Below, piece after piece: positions 50,724 to 60,516 of a DNA stretch of 64,000 nt. The stretch is from contig NZ_BMMZ01000014.1 in assembly GCF_014646195.1 (NCBI RefSeq), positions 62,001 through 126,000 on the forward strand, written 5' to 3'. The notes under the pieces are model-generated. The model worked only from the letters and a program-made list of their open reading frames with translations. It was not told the DNA's origin and made no database searches. The stretch's first letter is position 1, and every line of letters starts with the position of its first letter. A program made the translations under genes and the position numbers. This stretch comes from Microlunatus endophyticus (lineage in GTDB: Bacteria; Actinomycetota; Actinomycetes; Propionibacteriales; Propionibacteriaceae).

Positions 50724-51590
50724 TCACAGCTGCTGGATCGCAAATGGGGTTGTGGTCGGTGTCTTGGAGCCGCCGTCGGGTTCGATGGTGATGGCGATTG
50801 CTGCGGCGTTGGTGATGTTGCCGGTGAGCCATACCGATCGGTCTGGTTGAGCAGTGAAGGTTTGGTCTGCTTCGGCGACGGTTCGTCCATCGTTGGTGTG
50901 CATGGTCCAGAGCTGGAAGACGTGGCCGGCTTGGAGACCGGGGCGGCCGGACAGGACGGCCATTGCGGCGTTCTGGCTGGCGGAGGTGATGTAGGTGACC
51001 CGGCCACCACCTGGCATCGGTTGATGGTAGATCCGGGTGTCGGGTGCACTCAGTAGCTGGTGTTGGGCGGCTTGATCGGCCTGTGTGGTCTGGACCTGTT
51101 GGTGTCGACCGACTGTCCACCCGCCCACTGCGAGGACGACTGCCAGGACTGCTGCCACGCCAATGCGGGCGATTCGGTGCCAGCGCGCCGGACGGAGTAC
51201 GACCGTCTCTGGGTCGCGACCTCGCGCGGGCGGCCTGTCCGGAAGGTGTCCGGCTTCGCGGTCGGCGGCGGGACTGCTCGCTGGGCGCGGTTCAGGGCCG
51301 AGCTGCGGAACATTCCTGATAGCTGCGAGGACTTCGGTTCGGAGCGCGGGCGGGGGAGCGGTTTGGGTCAGGACGGCAGTTTCGGCCAAGGTCTCGCGGA
51401 GTTCGACTACTTCGGTCTGGCAGGCGGCGCAGGTGCTCAGGTGGGCCTGGAATGCCCTCCGCTCAGCCGGGGTCAGAGCATCGAGCACGTAGGCACCTAC
51501 CGGTGCGTGCGGATCCGTGTCGTCACCCGGTGCCGCGGCGCGACTGAGGTTGCCGTGATCGGGGTCGATGCCGTGGCGCGGGTCGGTCAC
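50724..51590 (-). CDS. Anti-sigma factor (RskA-like)
   Basis: This 288-residue protein has a zinc-binding anti-sigma domain (FQAHLSTCAACQ), a single membrane helix and an extracytoplasmic RskA-like domain with VFQLWTMHTNDG. It sequesters its cognate ECF sigma factor until released by proteolysis. GTG 51590 overlaps the sigma gene stop. Confidence 0.88.
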   Translation of the reverse strand: MTDPRHGIDPDHGNLSRAAAPGDDTDPHAPVGAYVLDALTPAERRAFQAHLSTCAACQTEVVELRETLAETAVLTQTAPPPALRTEVLAAIRNVPQLGPEPRPASSPAADREAGHLPDRPPARGRDPETVVLRPARWHRIARIGVAAVLAVVLAVGGWTVGRHQQVQTTQADQAAQHQLLSAPDTRIYHQPMPGGGRVTYITSASQNAAMAVLSGRPGLQAGHVFQLWTMHTNDGRTVAEADQTFTAQPDRSVWLTGNITNAAAIAITIEPDGGSKTPTTTPFAIQQL

Positions 51591-52159
51591 TGTGATGCCC
51601 CCCGTTCGGTGCGTAGTTCGTCTCGGAGACGGCTCAGGCCGTCTCTTATTCTCGTCTTCACGGTGCCGATCGGTATCTGCAGCAGCCGGGCGATCTGGCT
51701 TTGGGTATAACCGCCGAAGTAGGCCAAGGTAAGCGCTTGTTGTTGCGATTCGGTCAGCTTTTCCAGGCTGGTCTGGATCCGGTCGGCATCGAAGTGTTCC
51801 CGGGTGGCTTCCCACACCTCATCTCCGCGATGGTCACCGGCTCGTGGTTCCTGCCTGGCGTACAGGTCGTCCCGGGCAGTCTGAGCAGCTGTGGCCCGTA
51901 CTCGGTCGATGGCGCGTCGACGGGCGATGGTCAGCGCCCAGGCCATCACGCTGCCGCTCGATTTGTTGTACCGGCTGGATTGCTGCCAGATCTCGACGTA
52001 CACCTCTTGGGTGACTTCGGCTGCCAGGTCGGGCGCCTGCAGGACGCGCAGGACGATGCCGTGGACGCGGGCCGCGGTGAGGTCGTACAACTCGGCAAAG
52101 GCGTCCTCCTGACCGCAGCCGGCGCGACGAATCAACTCGCTGAGCCGGTCATTCTCCAT
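51587..52159 (-). CDS. ECF sigma factor (SigK-like)
   Basis: This 190-residue sigma factor has region 2 (FAELYDLTAARVHGIVLRVL, WALTIARRRAIDRVR) and region 4 HTH (LTLAYFGGYTQSQIARLLQIPIGTVKTRIRDGL, quoted as a landmark near the C terminus). ATG 52159 is used. A longer N-terminal frame is not credible. It is probably controlled by the anti-sigma gene after it, and may drive the surface genes nearby. Confidence 0.9.
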   Translation of the reverse strand: MENDRLSELIRRAGCGQEDAFAELYDLTAARVHGIVLRVLQAPDLAAEVTQEVYVEIWQQSSRYNKSSGSVMAWALTIARRRAIDRVRATAAQTARDDLYARQEPRAGDHRGDEVWEATREHFDADRIQTSLEKLTESQQQALTLAYFGGYTQSQIARLLQIPIGTVKTRIRDGLSRLRDELRTERGASQ

Positions 52160-52522
52160 CCGAGTCTTGCCTCTCCCTACCCACGACGGCACTGTCTCGG
52201 GCACTGGAGTCTCCAGTATCGACCTGCCCGTAACCCGGCCACTGACGCCCAACCGCCCGGCGGGGTGAGTCTCCTGCCGCACGCTTCTGCGCGCTCGACG
52301 CATCGTCGTCGGTCGAATCCTCCGACTCTCTGTACCCAGAGAATGATCGGTATCGACAGGATGGTCAGTGTCGAACTTCGAGCAGCTGCCGTGATGGTGT
52401 GCGAGCCGGTATGGAATGGACATCGCGACACTGAACCTCCCCTCAGGGTTTCGACTGCATGCTTGTCAAACCTGGGGGCCGCTCGCGATGCCGGACAAGG
52501 TGCTCGCGCGATCCGCGGCCGG

Positions 52523-53254
52523 TTACGTGTGCTGCGCGTGGGCGTAGATGATCAGGTTGCCGCGGTAGTGACCGATGGAGTGATCGAAGTTGCTGCACGT
52601 CACCAGCCGAAGATCGGCCTCAGCCGGGTCGCCGCCGTAGAGCTCTTTGATCGGAAGGTTCGTCCGATCGGGGTATTGACGGACGCCATCGACGACAAAG
52701 GTGATCCTCAGATGGTCCTTCCGACGAATGACGATCGTGTCACCCGGATGGAGTGCGCCCAGGTTGTAGAAGACAGATGGTCCGTGGATGGTGTCGATGT
52801 GACCGACAATCACTGACGCGCCGAACTGGCCCGGAGTTGGCGAATCACGAAACCAGGCAGCCTCATTCTGCTGGTCCCCACTCGGGACTCCCAGGGCCCC
52901 GCCGCTGGTCACTCCGACAGACGTGACTGCGGTATCCACCTTGATCGCCGGAATCGACAGATGCAGCGGAGGCGAGGCAACCCGAGCCCGCGGCGCCTCC
53001 TGCGGCGACGGTTCCGCAGAGGACGGGTCATTTGACCGCTTGGGTGACTGCGCGGAGCCAGCTGTCGTGGGCGGCCAATCAGATGGGGTTGCCGCTGCAC
53101 GGGACGTGGAAGTCATCGCTGGCGATGAGGTCAACGGCTGACCGGTGGCGGAAGGTTGGACGCTTCCGGCCGCGGCCGCGTCGAGCTTGGGTGGCGACTG
53201 CTGTTCAGCTATCCCAACGACGATCAAGATCACGCCGATCACGCCAGCAATCAC
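52523..53254 (-). CDS. Class F-type sortase
   Basis: This sortase has an N-terminal hydrophobic helix, a Pro/Ser-rich linker and a sortase domain with His (VGHID), catalytic Cys (LVTCSNFD) and Arg (HYRGNL). It is a transpeptidase. The usual membrane helix continues upstream of GTG 53254, but no ATG, GTG or TTG lies there; a strong GGAGGGAGGAG is followed six bases on by ATC (53335). It may attach the secreted protein downstream or the LAETG surface protein. Confidence 0.85.
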   Translation of the reverse strand: MIAGVIGVILIVVGIAEQQSPPKLDAAAAGSVQPSATGQPLTSSPAMTSTSRAAATPSDWPPTTAGSAQSPKRSNDPSSAEPSPQEAPRARVASPPLHLSIPAIKVDTAVTSVGVTSGGALGVPSGDQQNEAAWFRDSPTPGQFGASVIVGHIDTIHGPSVFYNLGALHPGDTIVIRRKDHLRITFVVDGVRQYPDRTNLPIKELYGGDPAEADLRLVTCSNFDHSIGHYRGNLIIYAHAQHT

Positions 53255-53406
53255 TACCAGCAGCCAGCTCGGCTGCTGTCCGCGCAGCCGTCCATGTCTG
53301 GCAGGGTTGCCTGCCGATGGCAGCTGTCTTGCGATAGTCGTCTCCTCCCTCCATCATGGGTCCTGTCGGTGCGTGTCTGTCAGCGCGGGACTCGCTCAGC
53401 GATGAA

Positions 53407-53441
53407 TCGGGCGCCCTGACCCGAAAGATCAGGGCGCCCGA
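53407..53441. terminator. Strong hairpin terminator
   Basis: A 13-base stem (TCGGGCGCCCTGA and TCAGGGCGCCCGA) with a short loop follows the secreted HIHxG gene (stop at 53490). It ends minus-strand transcription before the sortase gene. Confidence 0.75.
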
Positions 53442-53489
53442 ACCCGATTCTGACCAGGCCGGCTAACGGCCGACGACGGGTGTATCAGC

Positions 53490-54266
53490 CTAGTTTTGTC
53501 GGCTCGTCCGACGCTGCATCCACAGGGCTGCCACACCCGCGGTCAGCAGCAATGCCGTACCGCCACCGATGACGCCCTCGTGCTCGATGCCAGCGGTCGA
53601 CCCGGTCCCAGTATCCGGACCGCTCGCAGGCATGGCATGCAACGGACCGCACAAGGCGGGCGCGGTCGCGGCCAGCGGCAACGACGGCACCAGCGGGCTC
53701 TTCTCCTTCTGAGCCTTCGCACTCAACGTGGACGGATCAAGACCATGGACGACGACAACCGCAGTGTCGTCGCGCAGCGATTGCAGCGTCTTGCTGTCCA
53801 GAGTGATTGTCCGGGAATAATCGGTGCTCGAACCCCCAGGGGCGATCTTGACATCCGTGCCAGCCTTCGGACTGGTGTCGCCCTTGACCGACAGGGTCGT
53901 GCCGATGGCACCGTAAGAGGCCGCTGCCTCCGGGGTGCTGATCACGCCGTCGTTGTTCTTGTCATCCGACATCGTGGGGCAGGTACCCGCCGCACCGATG
54001 TGGATGTGTTGCACATGCGGGAACGGGCCGCCCATGAACTTGGAAGCCAGCCCGGACCAGTGCTCGGTGATCTTGGCCTGGTCACCGTTCACGGTGATCC
54101 ATACCGAACCCGATCCACCCGATCCGTTGAGCGCGTTCAGCGTCGCCGAGTACGAAGCTCCGGAATCGGCATGGGCGGCCAATGGTGCGGCCGCGGTCAG
54201 CGCTGCAGCACCTGCCACTGCCAACGGTGCCAACCACTTGCGGGGCCTGTTATGAGATTTGGGCAT
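53490..54266 (-). CDS. Secreted CHRD-like protein with C-terminal membrane segment
   Basis: This 258-residue protein has a signal peptide ending AAHADSG, a CHRD-like domain with HIHIGAAGTCP and a C-terminal hydrophobic helix plus RRTSRQN. No LPXTG-type motif is seen. ATG 54266 follows GAGGAAGG. It may be a surface or matrix protein regulated by SigK. Confidence 0.7.
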   Translation of the reverse strand: MPKSHNRPRKWLAPLAVAGAAALTAAAPLAAHADSGASYSATLNALNGSGGSGSVWITVNGDQAKITEHWSGLASKFMGGPFPHVQHIHIGAAGTCPTMSDDKNNDGVISTPEAAASYGAIGTTLSVKGDTSPKAGTDVKIAPGGSSTDYSRTITLDSKTLQSLRDDTAVVVVHGLDPSTLSAKAQKEKSPLVPSLPLAATAPALCGPLHAMPASGPDTGTGSTAGIEHEGVIGGGTALLLTAGVAALWMQRRTSRQN

Positions 54267-55004
54267 CAGTAAACCTTCCTCGGCCCGCCTGCTGACGCGC
54301 CGCAACTCACAGAACTAGAACATCCAGCCCTGGCGTTGGTTACACATCTAGTTCGGAGCCGCGAACAGCTCGGATTGGACCAGCAGGCTGGAAGTTCGAT
54401 CAGCCTTCGCTTTTGCCGACAGCCGGCAGGAGCACTACGCGCGAAGCTCCCCGAAGCCGAGAAGGATTCGATCGCAATCCTGGCCGGTCCGTTCGGCGGC
54501 TACTGAATGAGCGCTTGAATGAGCGCTACGGAGAACGCAGTGCGAAGGCCAGGATGTCTAGCTCCTTTGGCCTGCCGCCGGGTTCGGGAGTGACGCGGCA
54601 GGGGACCATGCTGGCGACGCGAGGTGGTGGCCTCGAGCAATCGTTCGTCCGCAACTGTTCTAGCTGGCATTCGGGGTCATGGATGTGGTCGGCGGGAGCT
54701 TGGAGTCGGGTCGCGGAGGGCGCGGACGGGTGGTTCGGGCCATCGAGTTCGGAAGTGTTGGCCAGGGCTCGGGGAGCACACGTCTCACCTTGCTCCGAGA
54801 CAGATCCGCGGGTCTCCGAGATCACGATCTCGACATGGCCTGGCTTTTATAACACTCATGGTTTTATAGTCTGATGGTGACGGCGGAGCTACGCGTCCCC
54901 TTGATGCGGATGGCGCGGAGCAAGGTTTGGCGTCTGGCTCGGTCCTGCTGCCGTCTGGATGTCGTCGCCGGAGGGGCGACGCGAGAAGATCAATCGGAGT
55001 TTCA
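54267..55004. other. Gap with AT-rich promoter-like patch
   Basis: About 740 bases. A TTTTATAAC...GTTTTATAG imperfect palindrome lies at about 54845-54870 upstream of the sugar operon, a candidate promoter or ROK/LacI-type operator. No gene is supported. Confidence 0.45.
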
Positions 55005-56405
55005 GTGAAGAAACAAGTGTTCAAGGCTGCGTTCGCGGCTGGTGTCGTTGGTGTGCTGAGTGCTTCGCTCGTTGCCTGCTCGGGGTTGACCGGGAGTTCT
55101 GGAAGCTCCGGAGGGAGCGATTCAGGGTCGAAGGCTGATCCGAATGCGAAGGTGACGATCACCGTTGGTGATGAGCCGACGGCTGACGAGCCGGCTGCGG
55201 TGGCGCAGTTCAAGAAGTCTGTGGCGGCGTTCGAGAAGCTGTACCCGAACATCACGGTCAAGCCGTCGACTGAGACGTGGGAAGCGCAGACGTTTAACGC
55301 CAAGTTGGCCGCCGGCACTCTGCCGGACACGATGGGTGTCTCGCTGACCTATAGTCAACAGCTGATTCAGAACCATCAGTTGCCGAACATGACGCCATAC
55401 CTCAAACAGCTGGGTATGTTGAGTGAACTCAATCCCCTGGCCGCGAAGCAGGCCGAGGATAGGGCGGGGAACATCTACACATTGCCGTACGGCCTGTTCC
55501 AGGTGGGTCTGTCGTACAACCGCAAGATCTTCTCCGAAGCTGGTCTCGACCCGAACAAGCCACCGTCGACCTGGGCTGAGGTGCAGCGGGACGCGAAGAT
55601 CATTCATCAGAAGGTGCCGAAGGTTGCTGGCTATGCGCAGCTGACTACGAACAACACCGGTGGGTGGATGTTGACCGCGATGACCTACAGCATGGGTGGC
55701 AGGGTGCTGAACGATCAGGGCACGAAAACCACGTTCGGTCCGGCTACTACGCAGGCGTTGCAGTTGTTGCATGACATGCGCTGGAACGACGATTCGATGG
55801 GCAGCCAGTTCCTCTACAACCAAGATCAGATTCGTCAAACATTCTCGGCGGGCAAGATCGGCATGGTGCTCCAGGCGCCGGATATCTACGGGCAGGCGAC
55901 GTTCACCTATGGCATGAAGGCAGCGGACTTCGGTCAGACCGCGATGCCCCAGGCCAATGGCACCAATGGAACCTTGACCGGTGGCACGATTGCCATGTTC
56001 AACGCGAAGGCGACCCCCAACCAACTGCTGGCCGCGGCCCGCTGGGTCAAGTACGAGCAGTTCCAGCAGTACTTCGACAAGAACCTCGCGATTGCCAACG
56101 CGAAGGCAAACGAACACAGCGTCAACCCGCCCGGTGAGCCCGGCCTGCCACCGGTCTCAGACGCCGTGAACGAGCGGTATCTCGGCTGGATCAAGCCCTA
56201 CATCTCTATTCCACTGCAGAACTTCTCGGGCTACACGTCCGCTAACCTGAAGCTGGTCCCGGAACCGTTCGACGCCCAGCAGGTGTACGCGGACCTCGAC
56301 CCGGTAGTCCAGAAGATCCTCACGGACAAGAACGCCAACATTGCGGAGACGTTGGCCTCGGCGTCGAAGACCATCAATGGTCAACTCGGCCAGATGAGTC
56401 ACTGA
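55005..56405 (+). CDS. ABC sugar-binding lipoprotein
   Basis: This 466-residue family 1 extracellular binding protein has a lipobox VACSG after a signal peptide, typical TETWEAQTFNAKLAAGTLPDTM and later NNTGGWMLTAMTY. GTG 55005 follows CGGAG. It delivers a sugar or sugar acid to the two permeases that follow. Confidence 0.9.
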   Translation: MKKQVFKAAFAAGVVGVLSASLVACSGLTGSSGSSGGSDSGSKADPNAKVTITVGDEPTADEPAAVAQFKKSVAAFEKLYPNITVKPSTETWEAQTFNAKLAAGTLPDTMGVSLTYSQQLIQNHQLPNMTPYLKQLGMLSELNPLAAKQAEDRAGNIYTLPYGLFQVGLSYNRKIFSEAGLDPNKPPSTWAEVQRDAKIIHQKVPKVAGYAQLTTNNTGGWMLTAMTYSMGGRVLNDQGTKTTFGPATTQALQLLHDMRWNDDSMGSQFLYNQDQIRQTFSAGKIGMVLQAPDIYGQATFTYGMKAADFGQTAMPQANGTNGTLTGGTIAMFNAKATPNQLLAAARWVKYEQFQQYFDKNLAIANAKANEHSVNPPGEPGLPPVSDAVNERYLGWIKPYISIPLQNFSGYTSANLKLVPEPFDAQQVYADLDPVVQKILTDKNANIAETLASASKTINGQLGQMSH

Positions 56406-56407
56406 TC

Positions 56408-57358
56408 ATGTCCAAGACCATTGAAATGGCAGCGGCGAGCCGGTTCACGGACCGGCATCGCCGTCGGCGCCGGTTCTCTGTGGTGCGGTGGTATCGCAGC
56501 GGGGGTTTAGCTGCGCTGTTCTTCGCCGTGCCGCTGGTGTTGATCTTTCTCTATTTCAACTGGGGTCCGATCGTTCGGGGTGTTGTGCTCAGCTTGCAGC
56601 ACACCAACTATGTCGGGCCGGCGCAGTGGGTCGGGTTGCACAACTTCGAGTTCGTACTCACCGATCCCGGCCTGGGAAAGGCGGCACTGAATACCCTCTA
56701 TTACGCGGTGTTGGCGTTGATCTTCGGTTTCCCGATCCCGATCTTGCTGGCGGTGCTGATCAACGAGTTGCGGCGCTGGGATTGGCTGTATAACGTGCTG
56801 GCCTATCTTCCGGCAGTGGTGCCGCCAGTCGCCGGCATCTTGCTCTGGAAGTTCTTCTACGACCCGTCTGCGAATGGGATCTTCAACACGATCTTGTCCT
56901 GGGTCGGGCTCGGTCCCTATCCTTGGCTCAATTCTGGTGCGATGGCGATGCCCTCGATCGTGGTGTACACGACCTGGGCGGGCGCTGGGTCGACGGCGAT
57001 CATCTACATTGCGGCGTTGGCCGGGGTTCGGTCCGAGCTGTACGAGGCGGCTGAGATCGATGGTGCGGGGATCTGGTCGCGGATCTGGCATATTACTTTG
57101 CCACAGTTGCGAAACATCATCTTGATCATGATGTTGTTGCAGTTGATCGGCACCTTTCAACTGTTCAACGAGCCGTTCATCTTCACCGGCGGCGGCCCGA
57201 ACAACGCGACTCAGACGGTGATGCTCAGGATCTACAACTACGCCTTCGTCAACTCTGACTACGGGGCTGCAACAGCGCTCAGTGTGCTTCTGGCATTCGC
57301 ACTGTGCCTGCTGTCGGTTGCCTATTACTTTGCCACGAAGAAGTGGGGTTCGTCGTGA
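56408..57358 (+). CDS. ABC sugar permease 1 (MalF-type)
   Basis: This 316-residue permease has six membrane segments and the EAA loop EAAEIDGAGIWSRIWHITLP. It is two bases after the binding protein and overlaps the next permease (GTGA). Confidence 0.92.
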   Translation: MSKTIEMAAASRFTDRHRRRRRFSVVRWYRSGGLAALFFAVPLVLIFLYFNWGPIVRGVVLSLQHTNYVGPAQWVGLHNFEFVLTDPGLGKAALNTLYYAVLALIFGFPIPILLAVLINELRRWDWLYNVLAYLPAVVPPVAGILLWKFFYDPSANGIFNTILSWVGLGPYPWLNSGAMAMPSIVVYTTWAGAGSTAIIYIAALAGVRSELYEAAEIDGAGIWSRIWHITLPQLRNIILIMMLLQLIGTFQLFNEPFIFTGGGPNNATQTVMLRIYNYAFVNSDYGAATALSVLLAFALCLLSVAYYFATKKWGSS

Positions 57359-58320
57359 CAGTGATCGAACGGGACATAGCTGTGAGCCCGTCTACTGGAT
57401 CGGAGCCGCTCAAGCGGCGGCGACGCCAGCAGGTCGAGCCGAAAGAGCGGGGTGCCATCTCCGCAGCAGATCGGAAGCGGCCTAGCGTTCGGGCCGTGCT
57501 CTGGATAGTCCAGGGTCTTGCTCTGGTCGGACTGGTAGTCGCTGGTCTTGGGCCGTTGGTGTGGTCGGCCAAGGCTGCGGTGTCGAGTAGTCAGAGCATC
57601 ATCTCCGATCCGATGGGGATCTGGTTTACGCCAACCTATTGGGAGAATCTGGGACAGGCGTGGAAGGGAGCCCAGATCGGTCACGCGCTGTTGAACAGTG
57701 TCATCCTGGCGGTCGGTTGTGCTGTCGCAACGCTGTTCGTCAGCACGACCGGCGCTTATCTGCTCAGCGTGTTGCGACCTAAGTGGGGTCCGGTCATCAA
57801 TGGCGCGGTGCTAGCGACGCTGTTCCTGCCGAGCGTGATCTCGCTGGTTCCGCTGTACTTGACGATCCTGGACATGCCGGTGATCAAGGTCGATCTGCAG
57901 AACACGTTCTGGGCCGTGTGGCTTCCTTCGGCCGCGAGCGCGTTCAACGTCGTAGTACTCAAGCGGTTCTTCGACTCGATTCCGCGGGATCTGATCGAAG
58001 CGGCCTCGATCGACGGAGCCGGCGCGGTGCGGATTTTCCTCACTTTGATCATTCCGCTTTCCAGACCGATCCTCGGCGTTGTCGCCCTGCTGACAGTCGT
58101 CGCCTCTTGGAAGGACTTCCTCTGGCCGATGCTGGTGCTGTCCAACGCCAACCTCCAGCCTGCCTCGGTCGCGCTGGAACAGTTGTCGTCCGGATCAACA
58201 CCGTTCGCGGTCCAGTTGGCCGGCGTGTTTCTCACGACCATCGTGCCGGTGGTGGTGTTCTTGATCTTCCAGAAGCAGTTCCTCCGCGGCGTCGGATCGG
58301 TCGGAGGCATCAAGGGATGA
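57355..58320 (+). CDS. ABC sugar permease 2 (MalG-type)
   Basis: This 321-residue permease has a cytosolic basic N-terminal tail of about 45 residues and EAASIDGAGAVRIFLTLIIP. GTG 57355 overlaps permease 1. The ATPase is not encoded here; an unlinked MsiK-like protein would serve. Confidence 0.92.
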   Translation: MTVIERDIAVSPSTGSEPLKRRRRQQVEPKERGAISAADRKRPSVRAVLWIVQGLALVGLVVAGLGPLVWSAKAAVSSSQSIISDPMGIWFTPTYWENLGQAWKGAQIGHALLNSVILAVGCAVATLFVSTTGAYLLSVLRPKWGPVINGAVLATLFLPSVISLVPLYLTILDMPVIKVDLQNTFWAVWLPSAASAFNVVVLKRFFDSIPRDLIEAASIDGAGAVRIFLTLIIPLSRPILGVVALLTVVASWKDFLWPMLVLSNANLQPASVALEQLSSGSTPFAVQLAGVFLTTIVPVVVFLIFQKQFLRGVGSVGGIKG

Positions 58321-59198
58321 CAAGTGGAAAGCTGGCCGGTACCCGGGTGCTGGTCACCGGCGGCTCAGGACGGATCGGGATCGAGACTGTCCGGCGGCTG
58401 AAGGCCTCTGGCGCTTCGGTGGCGGCTCTTTCGAATCGCCCGAATGCCGAGCTGGTTGCTGATCGGGTCATCGTCGGTGATGCTCGATCAGAGAGCACCG
58501 TGTCCGATGCCTTGCGAGAAGTCGACTTGGTCGTTCACCTAGCGGCGCTGGCACATCGAGACATCGCACCTGGGTTCCAGGTCTACAGCACGAATGTGGT
58601 CTCCACCTACAACGTGTTGGCGCAAGCCGCAGAGCGAGGCGTCAAGCGCACTGTGGTGGCGGGAAGCATCAACCGCTACGGGCTACCGCAGGGCAATCGC
58701 GAGGATGCCACACCGGCGTACTTCCCGATCGACACTGACATGCCCGCTGATGTCTCGGATTGGTATTCGCTGTCCAAGTACAACGACGAGAACACCAGCC
58801 GAATGGTCAACCGACGCTGGGGGATGGACGTAATCACGCTTCGCTTTCCCCACACGAATACCGCTGATGCGCTGCGCACCGCCAGTGATCAACTCAGCAT
58901 GGATCCGCGGCGAGGCCTCACCGAGGGATGGTCCTACCTCGACGTACGAGACGCCGCGCGAGCGATCGAGTTGGGACTGCTCGCCAACACCCACGGAGCA
59001 TATGCGTTCTACCTAGCTGCCGATCGAACGAGCGTTCCTTACCAGACCGACCAGCTGCTGGATCGTTATGCATCCGGGGTGCCTCGGCTGGTCGAATTCG
59101 TCGGCAGGCAGGTGCCGATCGACCTCACGCCAGCACGGGAGCTGATCGGCTTTCAGGCCAGACACGAACTCGACTTGGAAGTTCGCGAATTGCCGTAG
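58317..59198 (+). CDS. NAD-dependent epimerase/dehydratase
   Basis: This 293-residue extended SDR has VLVTGGSGRIGIE (NAD binding), SINRYG and the active-site YSLSK. It may act on the same sugar as the mannonate-dehydratase-like enzyme, for example as uronate or sugar-acid dehydrogenase. ATG 58317 overlaps permease 2. Confidence 0.85.
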   Translation: MTSGKLAGTRVLVTGGSGRIGIETVRRLKASGASVAALSNRPNAELVADRVIVGDARSESTVSDALREVDLVVHLAALAHRDIAPGFQVYSTNVVSTYNVLAQAAERGVKRTVVAGSINRYGLPQGNREDATPAYFPIDTDMPADVSDWYSLSKYNDENTSRMVNRRWGMDVITLRFPHTNTADALRTASDQLSMDPRRGLTEGWSYLDVRDAARAIELGLLANTHGAYAFYLAADRTSVPYQTDQLLDRYASGVPRLVEFVGRQVPIDLTPARELIGFQARHELDLEVRELP

Positions 59199-59262
59199 TC
59201 CTGGCCCGATGACCACGTCACAACCAGCCGTCGGACCTCGTTGAAAGAAGCTGTACACGATC

Positions 59263-60516
59263 ATGATCGATACCTTTGCCAACCCGTGGCCGCCGCGGGA
59301 GAACATCAAGATCACTTCCGTCCGCGCGATCACTACCGCACCTGAGGGAACAGCGCTCGTCGTCGTCCGGATCGACACCGACGTCCCCGGCCTCTACGGA
59401 CTCGGCTGTGCGACCTTCACGCAGCGCTGGAAGGCAGTGCAAACCTACGTGGACGAACATGTCTCACGGCTCTTGGTGGGCCGATACCCCGGCGACATCT
59501 CAGACCTGACTCGGCTGATCGGTTTTACCGCGTATTGGCGCGGCGGCCCGATCACCAACAATGCGATCTCTGGTGTCGATCAGGCGCTGTGGGACATTGC
59601 AGGCAAACGCGCAGGCCTCCCGGTCTACGAGCTCCTCGGCGGCAAAGTCCGCGCCAAGGCGGACACCTACCTGCACGCCTCCGGGTCGACCATCGATGCG
59701 ACCATCGAGCACGCGCACCAGTTGATCGACCGCGGCCAGCGCTACGTCCGGCTGCAGATCTCCACCCCCGGCGGCGGAGGCTATGGCGCGCCGGCTTTAC
59801 CGGGGGAGTATCCGGAGGCTCCGTACCCGAACGGCTGGAGTGCCCGCGACTATCTGCGGCGAGTACCCGAGCTGTTCGCGACAGCACGGCGTGAATTACC
59901 CGACAACATCGAGCTGTTGCACGATGTGCACTCGCGACTGACGCCCAAAGAGGCCATCTGGCTGGCCCGGGCGTTGGAAGACTACCGGCTGTTTTTCCTC
60001 GAGGACGTGTTAGCTCCCGAGCTGTGGGACCGATTGCCCGAGGTGCGCGCAGCCAGCCCCGTACCGATCGCGGTCGGCGAGCTCACCACATCCATGACCG
60101 ACGCCGTTCACCTGGTACGTGACGGCGGGGTCGATCTGATCCGCAGCCACATCTCTGACATTGGCGGATTGACTCCGGCACGCAAGCTGGCCGAGTTGGC
60201 CGAACTCTGCGGCGTCCGCACAGCCTGGCACGGTCCCGGCGACACCTCGCCGATCGGTGCCGCGGCGAACGTCGCTCTGGACGTGAGCTCGCCGGCATTC
60301 GGGATCCAAGAGGGTCACGTCTACAACGACGCCACTCACCAGGTGTTTCCCGGTACGCTTCGGATCGAACAAGGGTGGCTAACACCCAACGACGCGCCCG
60401 GCTGGGGCATCGACATTGATGAGGACGCTGCGGCTCGCTTCCCCGCCGAGTTGTCCGGACATGACGCTTGGGCGGCGGGTGCGCGTCGCCCGGACGGGAC
60501 ATTGGAGGCCCCATGA
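59263..60516 (+). CDS. Mannonate-dehydratase-like enolase superfamily protein
   Basis: This 417-residue protein has the enolase-superfamily barrel with metal ligands in LLHDVHSRLTP, FFLEDVLAPE and AVGELTT, and HGPGDTSP. The Asp-x-His of DVHSRLTP is a ManD mark. It dehydrates D-mannonate or a related sugar acid. It is near the ABC system and ROK regulator. Confidence 0.85.
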   Translation: MIDTFANPWPPRENIKITSVRAITTAPEGTALVVVRIDTDVPGLYGLGCATFTQRWKAVQTYVDEHVSRLLVGRYPGDISDLTRLIGFTAYWRGGPITNNAISGVDQALWDIAGKRAGLPVYELLGGKVRAKADTYLHASGSTIDATIEHAHQLIDRGQRYVRLQISTPGGGGYGAPALPGEYPEAPYPNGWSARDYLRRVPELFATARRELPDNIELLHDVHSRLTPKEAIWLARALEDYRLFFLEDVLAPELWDRLPEVRAASPVPIAVGELTTSMTDAVHLVRDGGVDLIRSHISDIGGLTPARKLAELAELCGVRTAWHGPGDTSPIGAAANVALDVSSPAFGIQEGHVYNDATHQVFPGTLRIEQGWLTPNDAPGWGIDIDEDAAARFPAELSGHDAWAAGARRPDGTLEAP

